From positions 1,426,001 to 1,490,000 of the forward strand of contig NZ_CP032482.1 in NCBI RefSeq assembly GCF_003600645.1: DNA of 64,000 bases. The letters run 5' to 3'. The first letter of the stretch is position 1, and each line of letters begins with the position of its first letter. The position numbers were made by a program, and so were the translations under genes. The stretch is from Yersinia rochesterensis. Its GTDB lineage: Bacteria; Pseudomonadota; Gammaproteobacteria; Enterobacterales; Enterobacteriaceae. Positions 31,990-41,231 of this stretch are shown here, piece after piece. The notes under the pieces were generated by a model. It saw only the letters and a list, made by a program, of their open reading frames with translations, had not been told where the DNA came from and ran no database searches.

Positions 31990-32065
31990 GGGTCGTTAGC
32001 TCAGTTGGTAGAGCAGTTGACTTTTAATCAATTGGTCGCAGGTTCGAATCCCGCACGACCCACCA
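31990..32065 (+). tRNA. tRNA-Lys (anticodon TTT), copy 1
   Basis: 76 bases with CCA encoded. The acceptor stem GGGTCGT pairs with ACGACCC. The anticodon loop CTTTTAA gives TTT (32023-32025), and the T loop is TTCGAAT. Identical to the other three copies in the window. E. coli carries lysT/lysW/lysY/lysZ/lysQ with valT and valZ at this same place between ybgF (cpoB) and nadA; no tRNA-Val is seen here. Confidence 0.98.
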
Positions 32066-32228
32066 TTATGAAGAATTATCAGGGTATCAAATCGTAGGAA
32101 TGAGAACCGTAAAGGTTCGAGTCGAGCGAAGCGAGACAGCAACGCGTAGCGTTGACCCGAAGGGCGAGTCCGCAGGACGAGTAATCCTGCACGACCGACC
32201 ATTATGTTATGAAGTACCGCATTACAGC
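32066..32228 (+). repeat. Spacer with interrupted tRNA-Lys 3' half, copy A
   Basis: Between tRNA copies 1 and 2. AAAGGTTCGA (about 32112-32121) is the T-arm start of tRNA-Lys, followed by about 64 bases of small hairpins. GTAATCCTGCACGACC(G)ACCA then completes a slightly mutated tRNA 3' end. There is no matching 5' half, so it is not a working tRNA. The same insert occurs in spacer B and in every unit of the downstream array. Confidence 0.8.
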
Positions 32229-32304
32229 GGGTCGTTAGCTCAGTTGGTAGAGCAGTTGACTTTTAATCAATTGGTCGCAGGTTCGAATCCCGCACGACCC
32301 ACCA
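32229..32304 (+). tRNA. tRNA-Lys (anticodon TTT), copy 2
   Basis: Identical over all 76 bases to copy 1, anticodon TTT at 32262-32264, CCA encoded. The 137-base spacer after it lacks the interrupted-tRNA element and contains TAAAAT (32375-32380) and a GTGGA/TCCAC stem, so a second promoter for copies 3 and 4 is possible but weakly supported. Confidence 0.98.
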
Positions 32305-32441
32305 TTCTTTCGCAGTTTGGTTTGAATGTAAGAAGTTGAAATCATCGCATAGATATTCCTCTTCCTGTTTTGTCTAAAATACCTCGAGTGGATTTATTCC
32401 ACACGACTGGCAGTGAATTGTCATCAAGCAGTAAACATAAT

Positions 32442-32517
32442 GGGTCGTTAGCTCAGTTGGTAGAGCAGTTGACTTTTAATCAATTGGTCGCAGGTTCGAA
32501 TCCCGCACGACCCACCA
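32442..32517 (+). tRNA. tRNA-Lys (anticodon TTT), copy 3
   Basis: Identical to copies 1, 2 and 4; anticodon at 32475-32477. The sequence just before it (AGTAAACATAAT) and the spacer after it nearly repeat those around copy 1, so copies 3-4 look like a duplication of copies 1-2. Confidence 0.98.
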
Positions 32518-32694
32518 TTATGAAGAATTATCAGGGTATCAAATCGTAGGAATGAGAATCGTAAAGGTTCGAGTCGAGCGAAGCGAGACAGCAGCGCGTA
32601 GCGTTGACCCGAAGGGCGAGTCCGCAGGACGAGTAATCCCGCACGACCCACCATTATGTTTTACAGTAAAGTATACGCAGTACCGCATTACAGC
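32518..32694 (+). repeat. Spacer with interrupted tRNA-Lys 3' half, copy B
   Basis: Nearly the same as spacer A, with few base changes, and the tRNA-like end here is intact: AATCCCGCACGACCCACCA follows the insert. It differs from the 13 array units mainly in the hairpin loop (AACGCGTAGCGTT against AACGCGCTAGCGTT) and in the bases before the T arm. Confidence 0.8.
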
Positions 32695-32770
32695 GGGTCG
32701 TTAGCTCAGTTGGTAGAGCAGTTGACTTTTAATCAATTGGTCGCAGGTTCGAATCCCGCACGACCCACCA
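32695..32770 (+). tRNA. tRNA-Lys (anticodon TTT), copy 4
   Basis: Identical to the other copies; anticodon at 32728-32730. Its CCA end at 32770 joins directly to the first 169-bp unit, so its own 3' end acts as the seed of the tandem array. Confidence 0.98.
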
Positions 32771-34967
32771 TTATCTCAAGTATCGAAATATCCCCCCAGA
32801 CTCAGAAGTTGCATACTACACAGCATCGTGTGGGTGAGATCCTGCGTTCAGGTTCGAGCCGAGCGAAGCGAGACAGCAACGCGCTAGCGTTGACCCGAAG
32901 GGCGAGTCCGCAGGACGAGTCATCCCGCACGACCCACCATTATCTCAAGTATCGAAATATCCCCCCAGACTCAGAAGTTGCATACTACACAGCATCGTGT
33001 GGGTGAGATCCTGCGTTCAGGTTCGAGCCGAGCGAAGCGAGACAGCAACGCGCTAGCGTTGACCCGAAGGGCGAGTCCGCAGGACGAGTCATCCCGCACG
33101 ACCCACCATTATCTCAAGTATCGAAATATCCCCCCAGACTCAGAAGTTGCATACTACACAGCATCGTGTGGGTGAGATCCTGCGTTCAGGTTCGAGCCGA
33201 GCGAAGCGAGACAGCAACGCGCTAGCGTTGACCCGAAGGGCGAGTCCGCAGGACGAGTCATCCCGCACGACCCACCATTATCTCAAGTATCGAAATATCC
33301 CCCCAGACTCAGAAGTTGCATACTACACAGCATCGTGTGGGTGAGATCCTGCGTTCAGGTTCGAGCCGAGCGAAGCGAGACAGCAACGCGCTAGCGTTGA
33401 CCCGAAGGGCGAGTCCGCAGGACGAGTCATCCCGCACGACCCACCATTATCTCAAGTATCGAAATATCCCCCCAGACTCAGAAGTTGCATACTACACAGC
33501 ATCGTGTGGGTGAGATCCTGCGTTCAGGTTCGAGCCGAGCGAAGCGAGACAGCAACGCGCTAGCGTTGACCCGAAGGGCGAGTCCGCAGGACGAGTCATC
33601 CCGCACGACCCACCATTATCTCAAGTATCGAAATATCCCCCCAGACTCAGAAGTTGCATACTACACAGCATCGTGTGGGTGAGATCCTGCGTTCAGGTTC
33701 GAGCCGAGCGAAGCGAGACAGCAACGCGCTAGCGTTGACCCGAAGGGCGAGTCCGCAGGACGAGTCATCCCGCACGACCCACCATTATCTCAAGTATCGA
33801 AATATCCCCCCAGACTCAGAAGTTGCATACTACACAGCATCGTGTGGGTGAGATCCTGCGTTCAGGTTCGAGCCGAGCGAAGCGAGACAGCAACGCGCTA
33901 GCGTTGACCCGAAGGGCGAGTCCGCAGGACGAGTCATCCCGCACGACCCACCATTATCTCAAGTATCGAAATATCCCCCCAGACTCAGAAGTTGCATACT
34001 ACACAGCATCGTGTGGGTGAGATCCTGCGTTCAGGTTCGAGCCGAGCGAAGCGAGACAGCAACGCGCTAGCGTTGACCCGAAGGGCGAGTCCGCAGGACG
34101 AGTCATCCCGCACGACCCACCATTATCTCAAGTATCGAAATATCCCCCCAGACTCAGAAGTTGCATACTACACAGCATCGTGTGGGTGAGATCCTGCGTT
34201 CAGGTTCGAGCCGAGCGAAGCGAGACAGCAACGCGCTAGCGTTGACCCGAAGGGCGAGTCCGCAGGACGAGTCATCCCGCACGACCCACCATTATCTCAA
34301 GTATCGAAATATCCCCCCAGACTCAGAAGTTGCATACTACACAGCATCGTGTGGGTGAGATCCTGCGTTCAGGTTCGAGCCGAGCGAAGCGAGACAGCAA
34401 CGCGCTAGCGTTGACCCGAAGGGCGAGTCCGCAGGACGAGTCATCCCGCACGACCCACCATTATCTCAAGTATCGAAATATCCCCCCAGACTCAGAAGTT
34501 GCATACTACACAGCATCGTGTGGGTGAGATCCTGCGTTCAGGTTCGAGCCGAGCGAAGCGAGACAGCAACGCGCTAGCGTTGACCCGAAGGGCGAGTCCG
34601 CAGGACGAGTCATCCCGCACGACCCACCATTATCTCAAGTATCGAAATATCCCCCCAGACTCAGAAGTTGCATACTACACAGCATCGTGTGGGTGAGATC
34701 CTGCGTTCAGGTTCGAGCCGAGCGAAGCGAGACAGCAACGCGCTAGCGTTGACCCGAAGGGCGAGTCCGCAGGACGAGTCATCCCGCACGACCCACCATT
34801 ATCTCAAGTATCGAAATATCCCCCCAGACTCAGAAGTTGCATACTACACAGCATCGTGTGGGTGAGATCCTGCGTTCAGGTTCGAGCCGAGCGAAGCGAG
34901 ACAGCAACGCGCTAGCGTTGACCCGAAGGGCGAGTCCGCAGGACGAGTCATCCCGCACGACCCACCA
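32771..34967 (+). repeat. 13 exact tandem copies of a 169-bp unit ending in the tRNA-Lys 3' end
   Basis: The span is 2197 bases, exactly 13 x 169, and the copies read as identical. Each unit begins TTATCTCAAGTATCG, contains CAGGTTCGA (start of the tRNA-Lys T arm), then about 65 bases holding the mirror-symmetric GAGCGAAGCGAG, the hairpins AACGC-GCTA-GCGTT, CCC-GAA-GGG and GTCC-GCA-GGAC, and then ATCCCGCACGACCCACCA, the exact tRNA-Lys 3' end. The units lie in line with the tRNA promoter and would be in the precursor transcript. E. coli tyrT has a comparable 178-bp repeat carrying the tRNA 3' end, which yields rtT RNA; function here is unknown. A 65-codon TTG-start frame recurs in each unit but shifts frame every time. 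Confidence 0.93.
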
Positions 34968-36314
<1,347 letters not shown>

Positions 36315-36341
36315 ACATTTCATACTGACGGCAAAGCCAAA

Positions 36342-36415
36342 TGAAGGGGAATTGTGCCGTTCGGGTCGTAGCGACGTGAGTCGCCGGAGTGCCCGTAGGT
36401 GCGGTAAACCCTTCA
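36342..36415 (+). other. Nested stem structure in the nadA-pnuC spacer
   Basis: Four nested complementary pairs: TGAAGGG / CCCTTCA (36342-36348 with 36409-36415), TGCCG / CGGTA, CGGG / CCCG, and the apical GCGAC-GTGA-GTCGC. Together they form one long hairpin within the 148-base spacer. No T run follows. It might be an RNA stability element, a regulatory leader of pnuC or a dispersed palindrome. It does not match the known NAD-II (pnuC) riboswitch as far as I can judge. Confidence 0.6.
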
Positions 36416-36462
36416 CTCCACCAGCTATAAAACAGATGTATTAACTGCAAAAGGGTCACCAG

Positions 36463-37191
36463 ATGGATTTCTTCAGTACCAGCAATATATTAGTTCATAT
36501 TCCGCTGGGTGCGGGCGGGTATGACCTTTCATGGATAGAGGCGATTGGGACACTGTTCGGGTTGCTGTGTATCTGGTTTGCCAGCAAAGAGAAAATCATC
36601 AACTACTTGTTTGGGTTGATAAACGTGACGTTGTTTGCGGTGATTTTCTTCCAGATTCAACTTTATGCCAGCTTGTTGTTACAGCTGTTCTTCTTTGTTG
36701 CCAATATTTATGGTTGGTATGCCTGGAGCAAACAAACTCCTGATAACCAAGCTGAATTGAAAATCCGCTGGCTATCTTTGCCGAAAGCATTGGCGTGGGG
36801 TGCCGTCTGCGTGGCGGGCATCGCTTTGATGACGTTGAATATTGATACCGTCTTTGCCTGGCTGACCCGCGCGGCAGTGACAGTGATGCAAAGCTTGGGT
36901 GTCAATGTCCAAATGCCTGAATTGCAACCAGATGCTTTCCCATTCTGGGACTCTACTATGATGGTCTTATCCATTGTGGCGATGATTTTGATGACTCGGA
37001 AATATGTTGAAAACTGGCTGATTTGGGTGGTTATTGATGTCATCAGTGTGGCCATTTTCGCCTATCAGGGCGTCTACGCCATGGCGTTGGAGTATGTAAT
37101 ACTGACCCTGATCGCCCTGAATGGTTCTTGGTTGTGGATTAAGAGTGCGACGCGGAATCATTCACGCCCACTGTCTACTCAGAGTGATTAA
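36463..37191 (+). CDS. pnuC: Nicotinamide riboside transporter PnuC
   Basis: Inner-membrane facilitator for nicotinamide riboside. 242 residues, about seven membrane helices. The N-terminal GAGGYDLSWIEAIGTLFGLLCIW and the substrate-site segments NIYGWYAW and FPFWDSTMM are conserved with E. coli. It follows nadA in the same direction, as in the enteric nadA-pnuC operon. It converges with zitB, 76 bases away. Confidence 0.96.
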   Translation: MDFFSTSNILVHIPLGAGGYDLSWIEAIGTLFGLLCIWFASKEKIINYLFGLINVTLFAVIFFQIQLYASLLLQLFFFVANIYGWYAWSKQTPDNQAELKIRWLSLPKALAWGAVCVAGIALMTLNIDTVFAWLTRAAVTVMQSLGVNVQMPELQPDAFPFWDSTMMVLSIVAMILMTRKYVENWLIWVVIDVISVAIFAYQGVYAMALEYVILTLIALNGSWLWIKSATRNHSRPLSTQSD

Positions 37192-37267
37192 TACTTAATC
37201 CCAATAGCTGTTGATGGAAATGTCAGTCAGGCGAGGTGCTACAGAGCATGCGCCCGACTGATGGCTA

Positions 37268-38200
37268 TTAATGATGGTGATGATGGTGCTCTCCTGCGCT
37301 GGCCGCTTGATGAATGCCGCAATCTGGTGCTTTGCAGTGCTGGTATTCCATCTGAATGGTGGCATGACCAATATTATAATGATGCAGCAGATGGTGCTGA
37401 ATGCGTTGCAGTAACTCATCATTATCTTGCGGAGGGATCACTTGCACATGCAGCGTCATCAGCCGTTGGTCACCAATTTGCCATAAGTGGACGTGATGGA
37501 CATCCCGCACTTCATATATGCTGGTGCAGAGATTTTTGCGCAGTTTATTGATGTCAATCTCTAGCGGTGCCCCCTCTAATAGCTCGTGAAAACTTTCTTT
37601 CAACAGCCGCCAGGCACTGCGTAACACTAATACCGAGACCAATACTGACAAAATCGGGTCTATTGGTGTCCAGCCGGTGGTCAGGATCACCACTGCCGCC
37701 ACGATAGCCCCGACTGAACCTAATAAATCCCCCATGACATGCAAAGCGGCGGCTCGCACATTAATATTCTTTTTTTCCTCACCGCGATGAAGTATCCAGA
37801 AGCAGAAAATATTCGCGCACAACCCCGCGATGGCGATGATTAACATCGGCCCGCCCATCACTTCATGAGGGGTAAAAAAGCGCCTAACCGCCTCCCAAAA
37901 AATCAGCACCACAATCAATAATAATGCGGCGGCGTTAACAAAAGCAGCCAGCGTAGTGAGGCGCAAATAACCAAAGGTATGGCGAGAGTCCGGCTTCCTC
38001 TGCGAAAAATGAACTGCCATTAAGGCGATAAATAATGCAGCAGAATCCGTCAGCATATGCCCGGCATCGGCTAAGAGCGCCAGTGAGCCTGATAGCCAGC
38101 CACCAATGGCCTCAGCCACCATAAACACCGTGGTGACCGCGAAAGCGACTAGCAGACGTTTGCTGTTGCTGTCTTGCGGGAAAAATGATGATGCAGACAT
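37268..38200 (-). CDS. zitB: Zinc/cation efflux transporter ZitB
   Basis: Cation diffusion facilitator exporting Zn2+ in exchange for protons. 310 residues with six membrane helices. Metal sites are in [12 protein letters not shown] (near residue 41-52) and HVMGDLLGS (near 155-163). The C-terminal cytoplasmic domain follows, ending in GEHHHHHH, a His tail expected to bind metal. The His-rich tail present at the N-terminus of E. coli ZitB is absent here. AAAGGA precedes the ATG. Confidence 0.95.
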   Translation of the reverse strand: MSASSFFPQDSNSKRLLVAFAVTTVFMVAEAIGGWLSGSLALLADAGHMLTDSAALFIALMAVHFSQRKPDSRHTFGYLRLTTLAAFVNAAALLLIVVLIFWEAVRRFFTPHEVMGGPMLIIAIAGLCANIFCFWILHRGEEKKNINVRAAALHVMGDLLGSVGAIVAAVVILTTGWTPIDPILSVLVSVLVLRSAWRLLKESFHELLEGAPLEIDINKLRKNLCTSIYEVRDVHHVHLWQIGDQRLMTLHVQVIPPQDNDELLQRIQHHLLHHYNIGHATIQMEYQHCKAPDCGIHQAASAGEHHHHHH

Positions 38201-38434
38201 ATTTATCCTTTAACCATAAAAGGTGAAAACAGGACGAGAAAGTTAACTCTGATAGGATTTCATTCAATGATTGATATGTATTATAGATAATAGCTATATC
38301 GTTGTTTATCTGTACTGAGCCCCTAATACAATAAAGTCGATTTACAGCATCCCATTCACCCGTTAGATTGGTTCAACTAGATTAATACAGACAGACGTTG
38401 TGCGATGATCGTCACAAGACTTAATGGAAGAGCT

Positions 38435-39484
38435 ATGAACTACCTGAATGATGACCTACGGATTAATGAAATTAAGGAACTCCTCCCACCTGTTGCTCTG
38501 TTAGAGAAGTTTCCGGCCAGTAACAATGCAGCAGAGACGGTATCCAAGACCCGTACTGCTATTCACAACATCTTGCGCGCTCAGGATGATCGCTTGCTGG
38601 TAGTGATTGGCCCATGCTCAATTCACGATACCCAAGCGGCCAAAGAATATGCGGCCCGTTTGCTGACATTGCGTGAAGAGCTACAAGGTGAGCTTGAAGT
38701 GGTGATGCGCGTCTATTTTGAAAAACCGCGTACCACGGTGGGTTGGAAAGGTCTGATTAACGATCCGCATATGGATGGTAGCTACGACATCAATGATGGT
38801 CTGCGTATTGCGCGCAAGTTGCTATTAGACATTAACGAGAGTGGCTTACCGGCTGCGGGTGAGTTTTTGGATATGATAACCCCGCAATACTTGGCTGACC
38901 TGATGAGCTGGGGGGCTATTGGCGCCCGTACCACTGAATCACAAGTTCATCGCGAACTGGCCTCTGGGCTGTCTTGCCCGGTTGGTTTTAAAAATGGCAC
39001 CGACGGCACCATTAAAGTCGCTATTGATGCTATCAATGCTGCCAGCGCGCCACACTGTTTCCTGTCAGTGACTAAATGGGGTCATTCGGCGATTGTAAAC
39101 ACTGCCGGTAATGATGATTGCCATATCATTTTGCGTGGCGGTAAAGAGCCGAATTACAGCAGTGCGCATGTGGCGGCGGTGAAGGAAGGCTTAAGCAAAG
39201 CTGGCCTCGAACCACAAATTATGATTGATTTCAGCCATGCTAACAGCAGTAAGCAATTCAAAAAGCAAATGGAAGTGGGAACCGACGTTTGTCGCCAGAT
39301 TGCGCAGGGCGAAAAATCTATTATGGGCGTGATGATTGAAAGCCATCTGATAGAAGGTAACCAGAATCTGGAAAGTGGCGAACCACTGGCTTACGGCAAA
39401 AGTGTCACCGATGCGTGTATTGGTTGGGAAGATACTGAAGTGTTGCTACGCCAGTTGGCTGACGCGGTGAAAGAACGCCGTTAG
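38435..39484 (+). CDS. aroG: 3-deoxy-7-phosphoheptulonate synthase, Phe-sensitive
   Basis: First enzyme of aromatic amino acid synthesis, joining phosphoenolpyruvate and erythrose 4-phosphate. 349 residues. The start at 38435 gives MNYLNDDLRINEIKELLPP, as in E. coli AroG; an in-frame ATG at 38405 would add ten unmatched residues. VVIGPCSIHD (metal Cys near 61), EKPRTTVGWKGL, GARTTESQVHRELASGLS and IMIDFSHANS are present. GGAAG precedes the start. No TyrR box could be drawn with confidence. Confidence 0.96.
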   Translation: MNYLNDDLRINEIKELLPPVALLEKFPASNNAAETVSKTRTAIHNILRAQDDRLLVVIGPCSIHDTQAAKEYAARLLTLREELQGELEVVMRVYFEKPRTTVGWKGLINDPHMDGSYDINDGLRIARKLLLDINESGLPAAGEFLDMITPQYLADLMSWGAIGARTTESQVHRELASGLSCPVGFKNGTDGTIKVAIDAINAASAPHCFLSVTKWGHSAIVNTAGNDDCHIILRGGKEPNYSSAHVAAVKEGLSKAGLEPQIMIDFSHANSSKQFKKQMEVGTDVCRQIAQGEKSIMGVMIESHLIEGNQNLESGEPLAYGKSVTDACIGWEDTEVLLRQLADAVKERR

Positions 39485-39486
39485 TA

Positions 39487-39658
39487 GGCTATCGTACTTG
39501 CCATTTTGAATTTGGGCAGTGCTCACAATCCTCACGTACTTGTGTACGCTCCGGTTGTTGCGCGCTGTCCGCGTCCAAACTGCCTACGCTGATAACGCCT
39601 ACTGGTAAAATACGGCTATCGTACTTGTCATTTTGAATTCGGGCGATGTTCCTCCCAA
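39487..39658. repeat. Dispersed intergenic repeat after aroG
   Basis: Starts GGCTATCGTACTTGCCATTT, with a short hairpin around ACGTACTTGTGTACG. A second copy with the same core stands after pgl at 54553-54665. A partial third copy of the opening (TATCGTACTTGTCATTTTGA) begins near 39619 within this same stretch. No coding capacity is evident. Confidence 0.7.
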
Positions 39659-39670
39659 TAACTGGCAAAT

Positions 39671-39708
39671 AAAAACCCCCGGCATCCATGATGCGCGGGG
39701 GTTTTTTT
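39671..39708. terminator. Bidirectional terminator between aroG and gpmA
   Basis: AAAAACCCCC and GGGGGTTTTTTT flank an inner GCAT/ATGC pairing. It serves convergent aroG and gpmA. Confidence 0.88.
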
Positions 39709-39729
39709 AATAGCACGAATCAGAAATGA

Positions 39730-40482
39730 TTACTTCGCTTTACCCTGATTGGCTACCGCAGCAGCTTTAGCCGCGATCTCATCAGCATTGCCCAGATAGT
39801 AGTGTTTGATTGGTTTGAAGTTTTCATCAAACTCATACACCAAAGGCACGCCAGTTGGGATATTTAGCTCAAGAATTTCGTCTTCGTTCAGGTTATCCAG
39901 ATATTTAACCAGCGCGCGCAGTGAGTTACCGTGGGCGGCGATGATAACGCGCTCACCACTGGCGATGCGTGGTTTGATCACTTCTTCCCAGTAAGGGATA
40001 ACGCGGTCAATCGTCAGAGCCAGGCTTTCAGTGGTTGGCAGCTCTGCATCGGTTAATTTTGCATAACGCGGGTCATGGCCTGGGAAGCGCTCATCACTTT
40101 TATCCAGTGCTGGAGGGGTGATAGCAAAACCACGACGCCACAGTTTGACTTGGTCATCACCGTATTTTGCCGCAGTTTCTGATTTATCCAGACCTTGCAA
40201 TGCGCCGTAATGACGTTCATTCAGCTTCCACGTTTTTTCCGTTGGTAGCCAAGCCTGATCCAGTTCGTCCAGAATGCTCCATAAGGTATGGATAGCGCGC
40301 TTTAATACTGAGGTGTAGGCGAAATCAAAAGTAAAACCTTCATCTTTCAACAGCTTGCCTGCTGCCTTTGCTTCAGTACGACCTTTCTCAGACAAGTCAA
40401 CGTCATACCAACCGGTGAAGCGGTTTTCGTTGTTCCATTGACTTTCGCCGTGACGTACCAGAACCAGCTTTGTTACTGCCAT
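39730..40482 (-). CDS. gpmA: 2,3-bisphosphoglycerate-dependent phosphoglycerate mutase
   Basis: Glycolytic interconversion of 3- and 2-phosphoglycerate through a phospho-His. 250 residues. The catalytic RHGESQWN is at residues 10-17 (His 11), and the second His is in [12 protein letters not shown] near 184; KRAIHTLW and [13 protein letters not shown] are typical of the dPGM type. GGAG lies before the ATG. A Fur-like palindrome stands 29 bases upstream. Confidence 0.98.
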   Translation of the reverse strand: MAVTKLVLVRHGESQWNNENRFTGWYDVDLSEKGRTEAKAAGKLLKDEGFTFDFAYTSVLKRAIHTLWSILDELDQAWLPTEKTWKLNERHYGALQGLDKSETAAKYGDDQVKLWRRGFAITPPALDKSDERFPGHDPRYAKLTDAELPTTESLALTIDRVIPYWEEVIKPRIASGERVIIAAHGNSLRALVKYLDNLNEDEILELNIPTGVPLVYEFDENFKPIKHYYLGNADEIAAKAAAVANQGKAK

Positions 40483-40510
40483 AGTTCAAACTCCTCAATC
40501 TAACTTATTC

Positions 40511-40529
40511 AATGATAACTATTATCATT
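40511..40529. promoter_or_regulatory. Fur-box-like palindrome upstream of gpmA
   Basis: AATGATAACTATTATCATT is a near-perfect 19-base palindrome close to the Fur consensus GATAATGATAATCATTATC. It lies 29-47 bases before the gpmA start. Iron control of gpmA has been reported in E. coli, which supports this reading. Confidence 0.7.
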
Positions 40530-40639
40530 ATATTGCGTGATTGCCACAGACAGCAATCGTTTGTGTTTAACCATAGCCAATTTTTTAAGGGAACGTAAGG
40601 TAGGGAGTCGAATCGATTCTGCTATAGCTATAACTAATT

Positions 40640-40690
40640 AATCTATGGGGCGGTAAATACCCCATAGATTGCGGGGTTTGAACTGACCCC
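40640..40690. terminator. Two adjacent stem-loops after psiF
   Basis: On the minus strand GGGGT/ACCCC (40673-40690) is followed by a perfect 11-bp stem AATCTATGGGG/CCCCATAGATT (40640-40670). They lie a few bases past the psiF stop and likely end its transcript; the T run is weak. Confidence 0.6.
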
Positions 40691-40696
40691 ATAAAG

Positions 40697-41035
40697 TTAA
40701 GCGGCTTTCTTCAGGCAAGTGCTCATGAAAGTTTTGCGTGCGTCGCCTTTTAGCGCTTTGGTCGCTGCTTCAGCATTACAACTTTTCATTTTCTGCTGTT
40801 GTGGTGTGAGGGCTTTTTCATCTGGATGAACCTGTGCTTTCAAGCATTGGCTCATAAATTTCTTGCGGTCATCGCCTTTCAGCGATTGAGTCGCAGCTTG
40901 CTGATTACAGTCGGTCATTTTCTTCTGTTGCGCTGCCTGAGCGGGCGAGGGTGTTTTCACTGCTGTCTCCGCCGCCATCACATTCGCACTGAGTAGTAAT
41001 CCGGCTGAGAGTAACCATAGGGTAGTTAGACGCAT
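40697..41035 (-). CDS. psiF: PsiF-repeat periplasmic protein
   Basis: A 112-residue exported protein. The signal peptide ends ANVMA near residue 21. The mature part holds two copies of the PsiF repeat (KMTDCNQQAATQSLKGDDRKKFMSQCL and KMKSCNAEAATKALKGDARKTFMSTCL), each with two Cys. In E. coli PsiF is phosphate-starvation inducible; its biochemical role is unknown. No Pho box was identified here. Confidence 0.88.
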   Translation of the reverse strand: MRLTTLWLLSAGLLLSANVMAAETAVKTPSPAQAAQQKKMTDCNQQAATQSLKGDDRKKFMSQCLKAQVHPDEKALTPQQQKMKSCNAEAATKALKGDARKTFMSTCLKKAA

Positions 41036-41181
41036 AAGAGTTCCCTTTATTTAAGCACTGTTTATTCAGTAACGTTAGGATCTGAAAGGGCGAGCAAGAT
41101 GCCAGTATGACCGCCTGACAGATGTCTTAAGCGTAGATGCTGTTTATCAATAAGGGTAGGTTTTGGTTATATATTATGCCA

Positions 41182-41211
41182 TTAGCATTGCCACCGGAGT
41201 GGTAATGCTAA
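41182..41211. terminator. Stem-loop after galM
   Basis: TTAGCATTGCCAC and GTGGTAATGCTAA pair over 13 positions with one G-T, loop CGGA. It stands 20 bases beyond the galM stop on the minus strand. No strong T run follows. Confidence 0.6.
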
Positions 41212-41231
41212 CAGCGTATAGCGAAATAAAG

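Noticed and set aside
32066..32228. A fifth and sixth tRNA between the tRNA-Lys copies
   Set aside because: Only a 3' half with a broken T loop exists; there is no acceptor 5' strand, D arm or anticodon arm.
32771..34967. The 13-unit array as a CRISPR
   Set aside because: Units are 169 bases and identical throughout with no variable spacers, and no cas genes are present.
36342..36415. NAD-II (pnuC-motif) riboswitch
   Set aside because: The visible fold is one long nested hairpin; the paired domains and pseudoknot expected of that class, known from other phyla, were not found.
37261..37551. Plus-strand 96-codon frame
   Set aside because: Opposite the C-terminal half of zitB; no independent support.
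38201..38434. TyrR box upstream of aroG
   Set aside because: Only a poor match (AATAAA-N5-TTTACA near 38329) with the wrong spacing was found.
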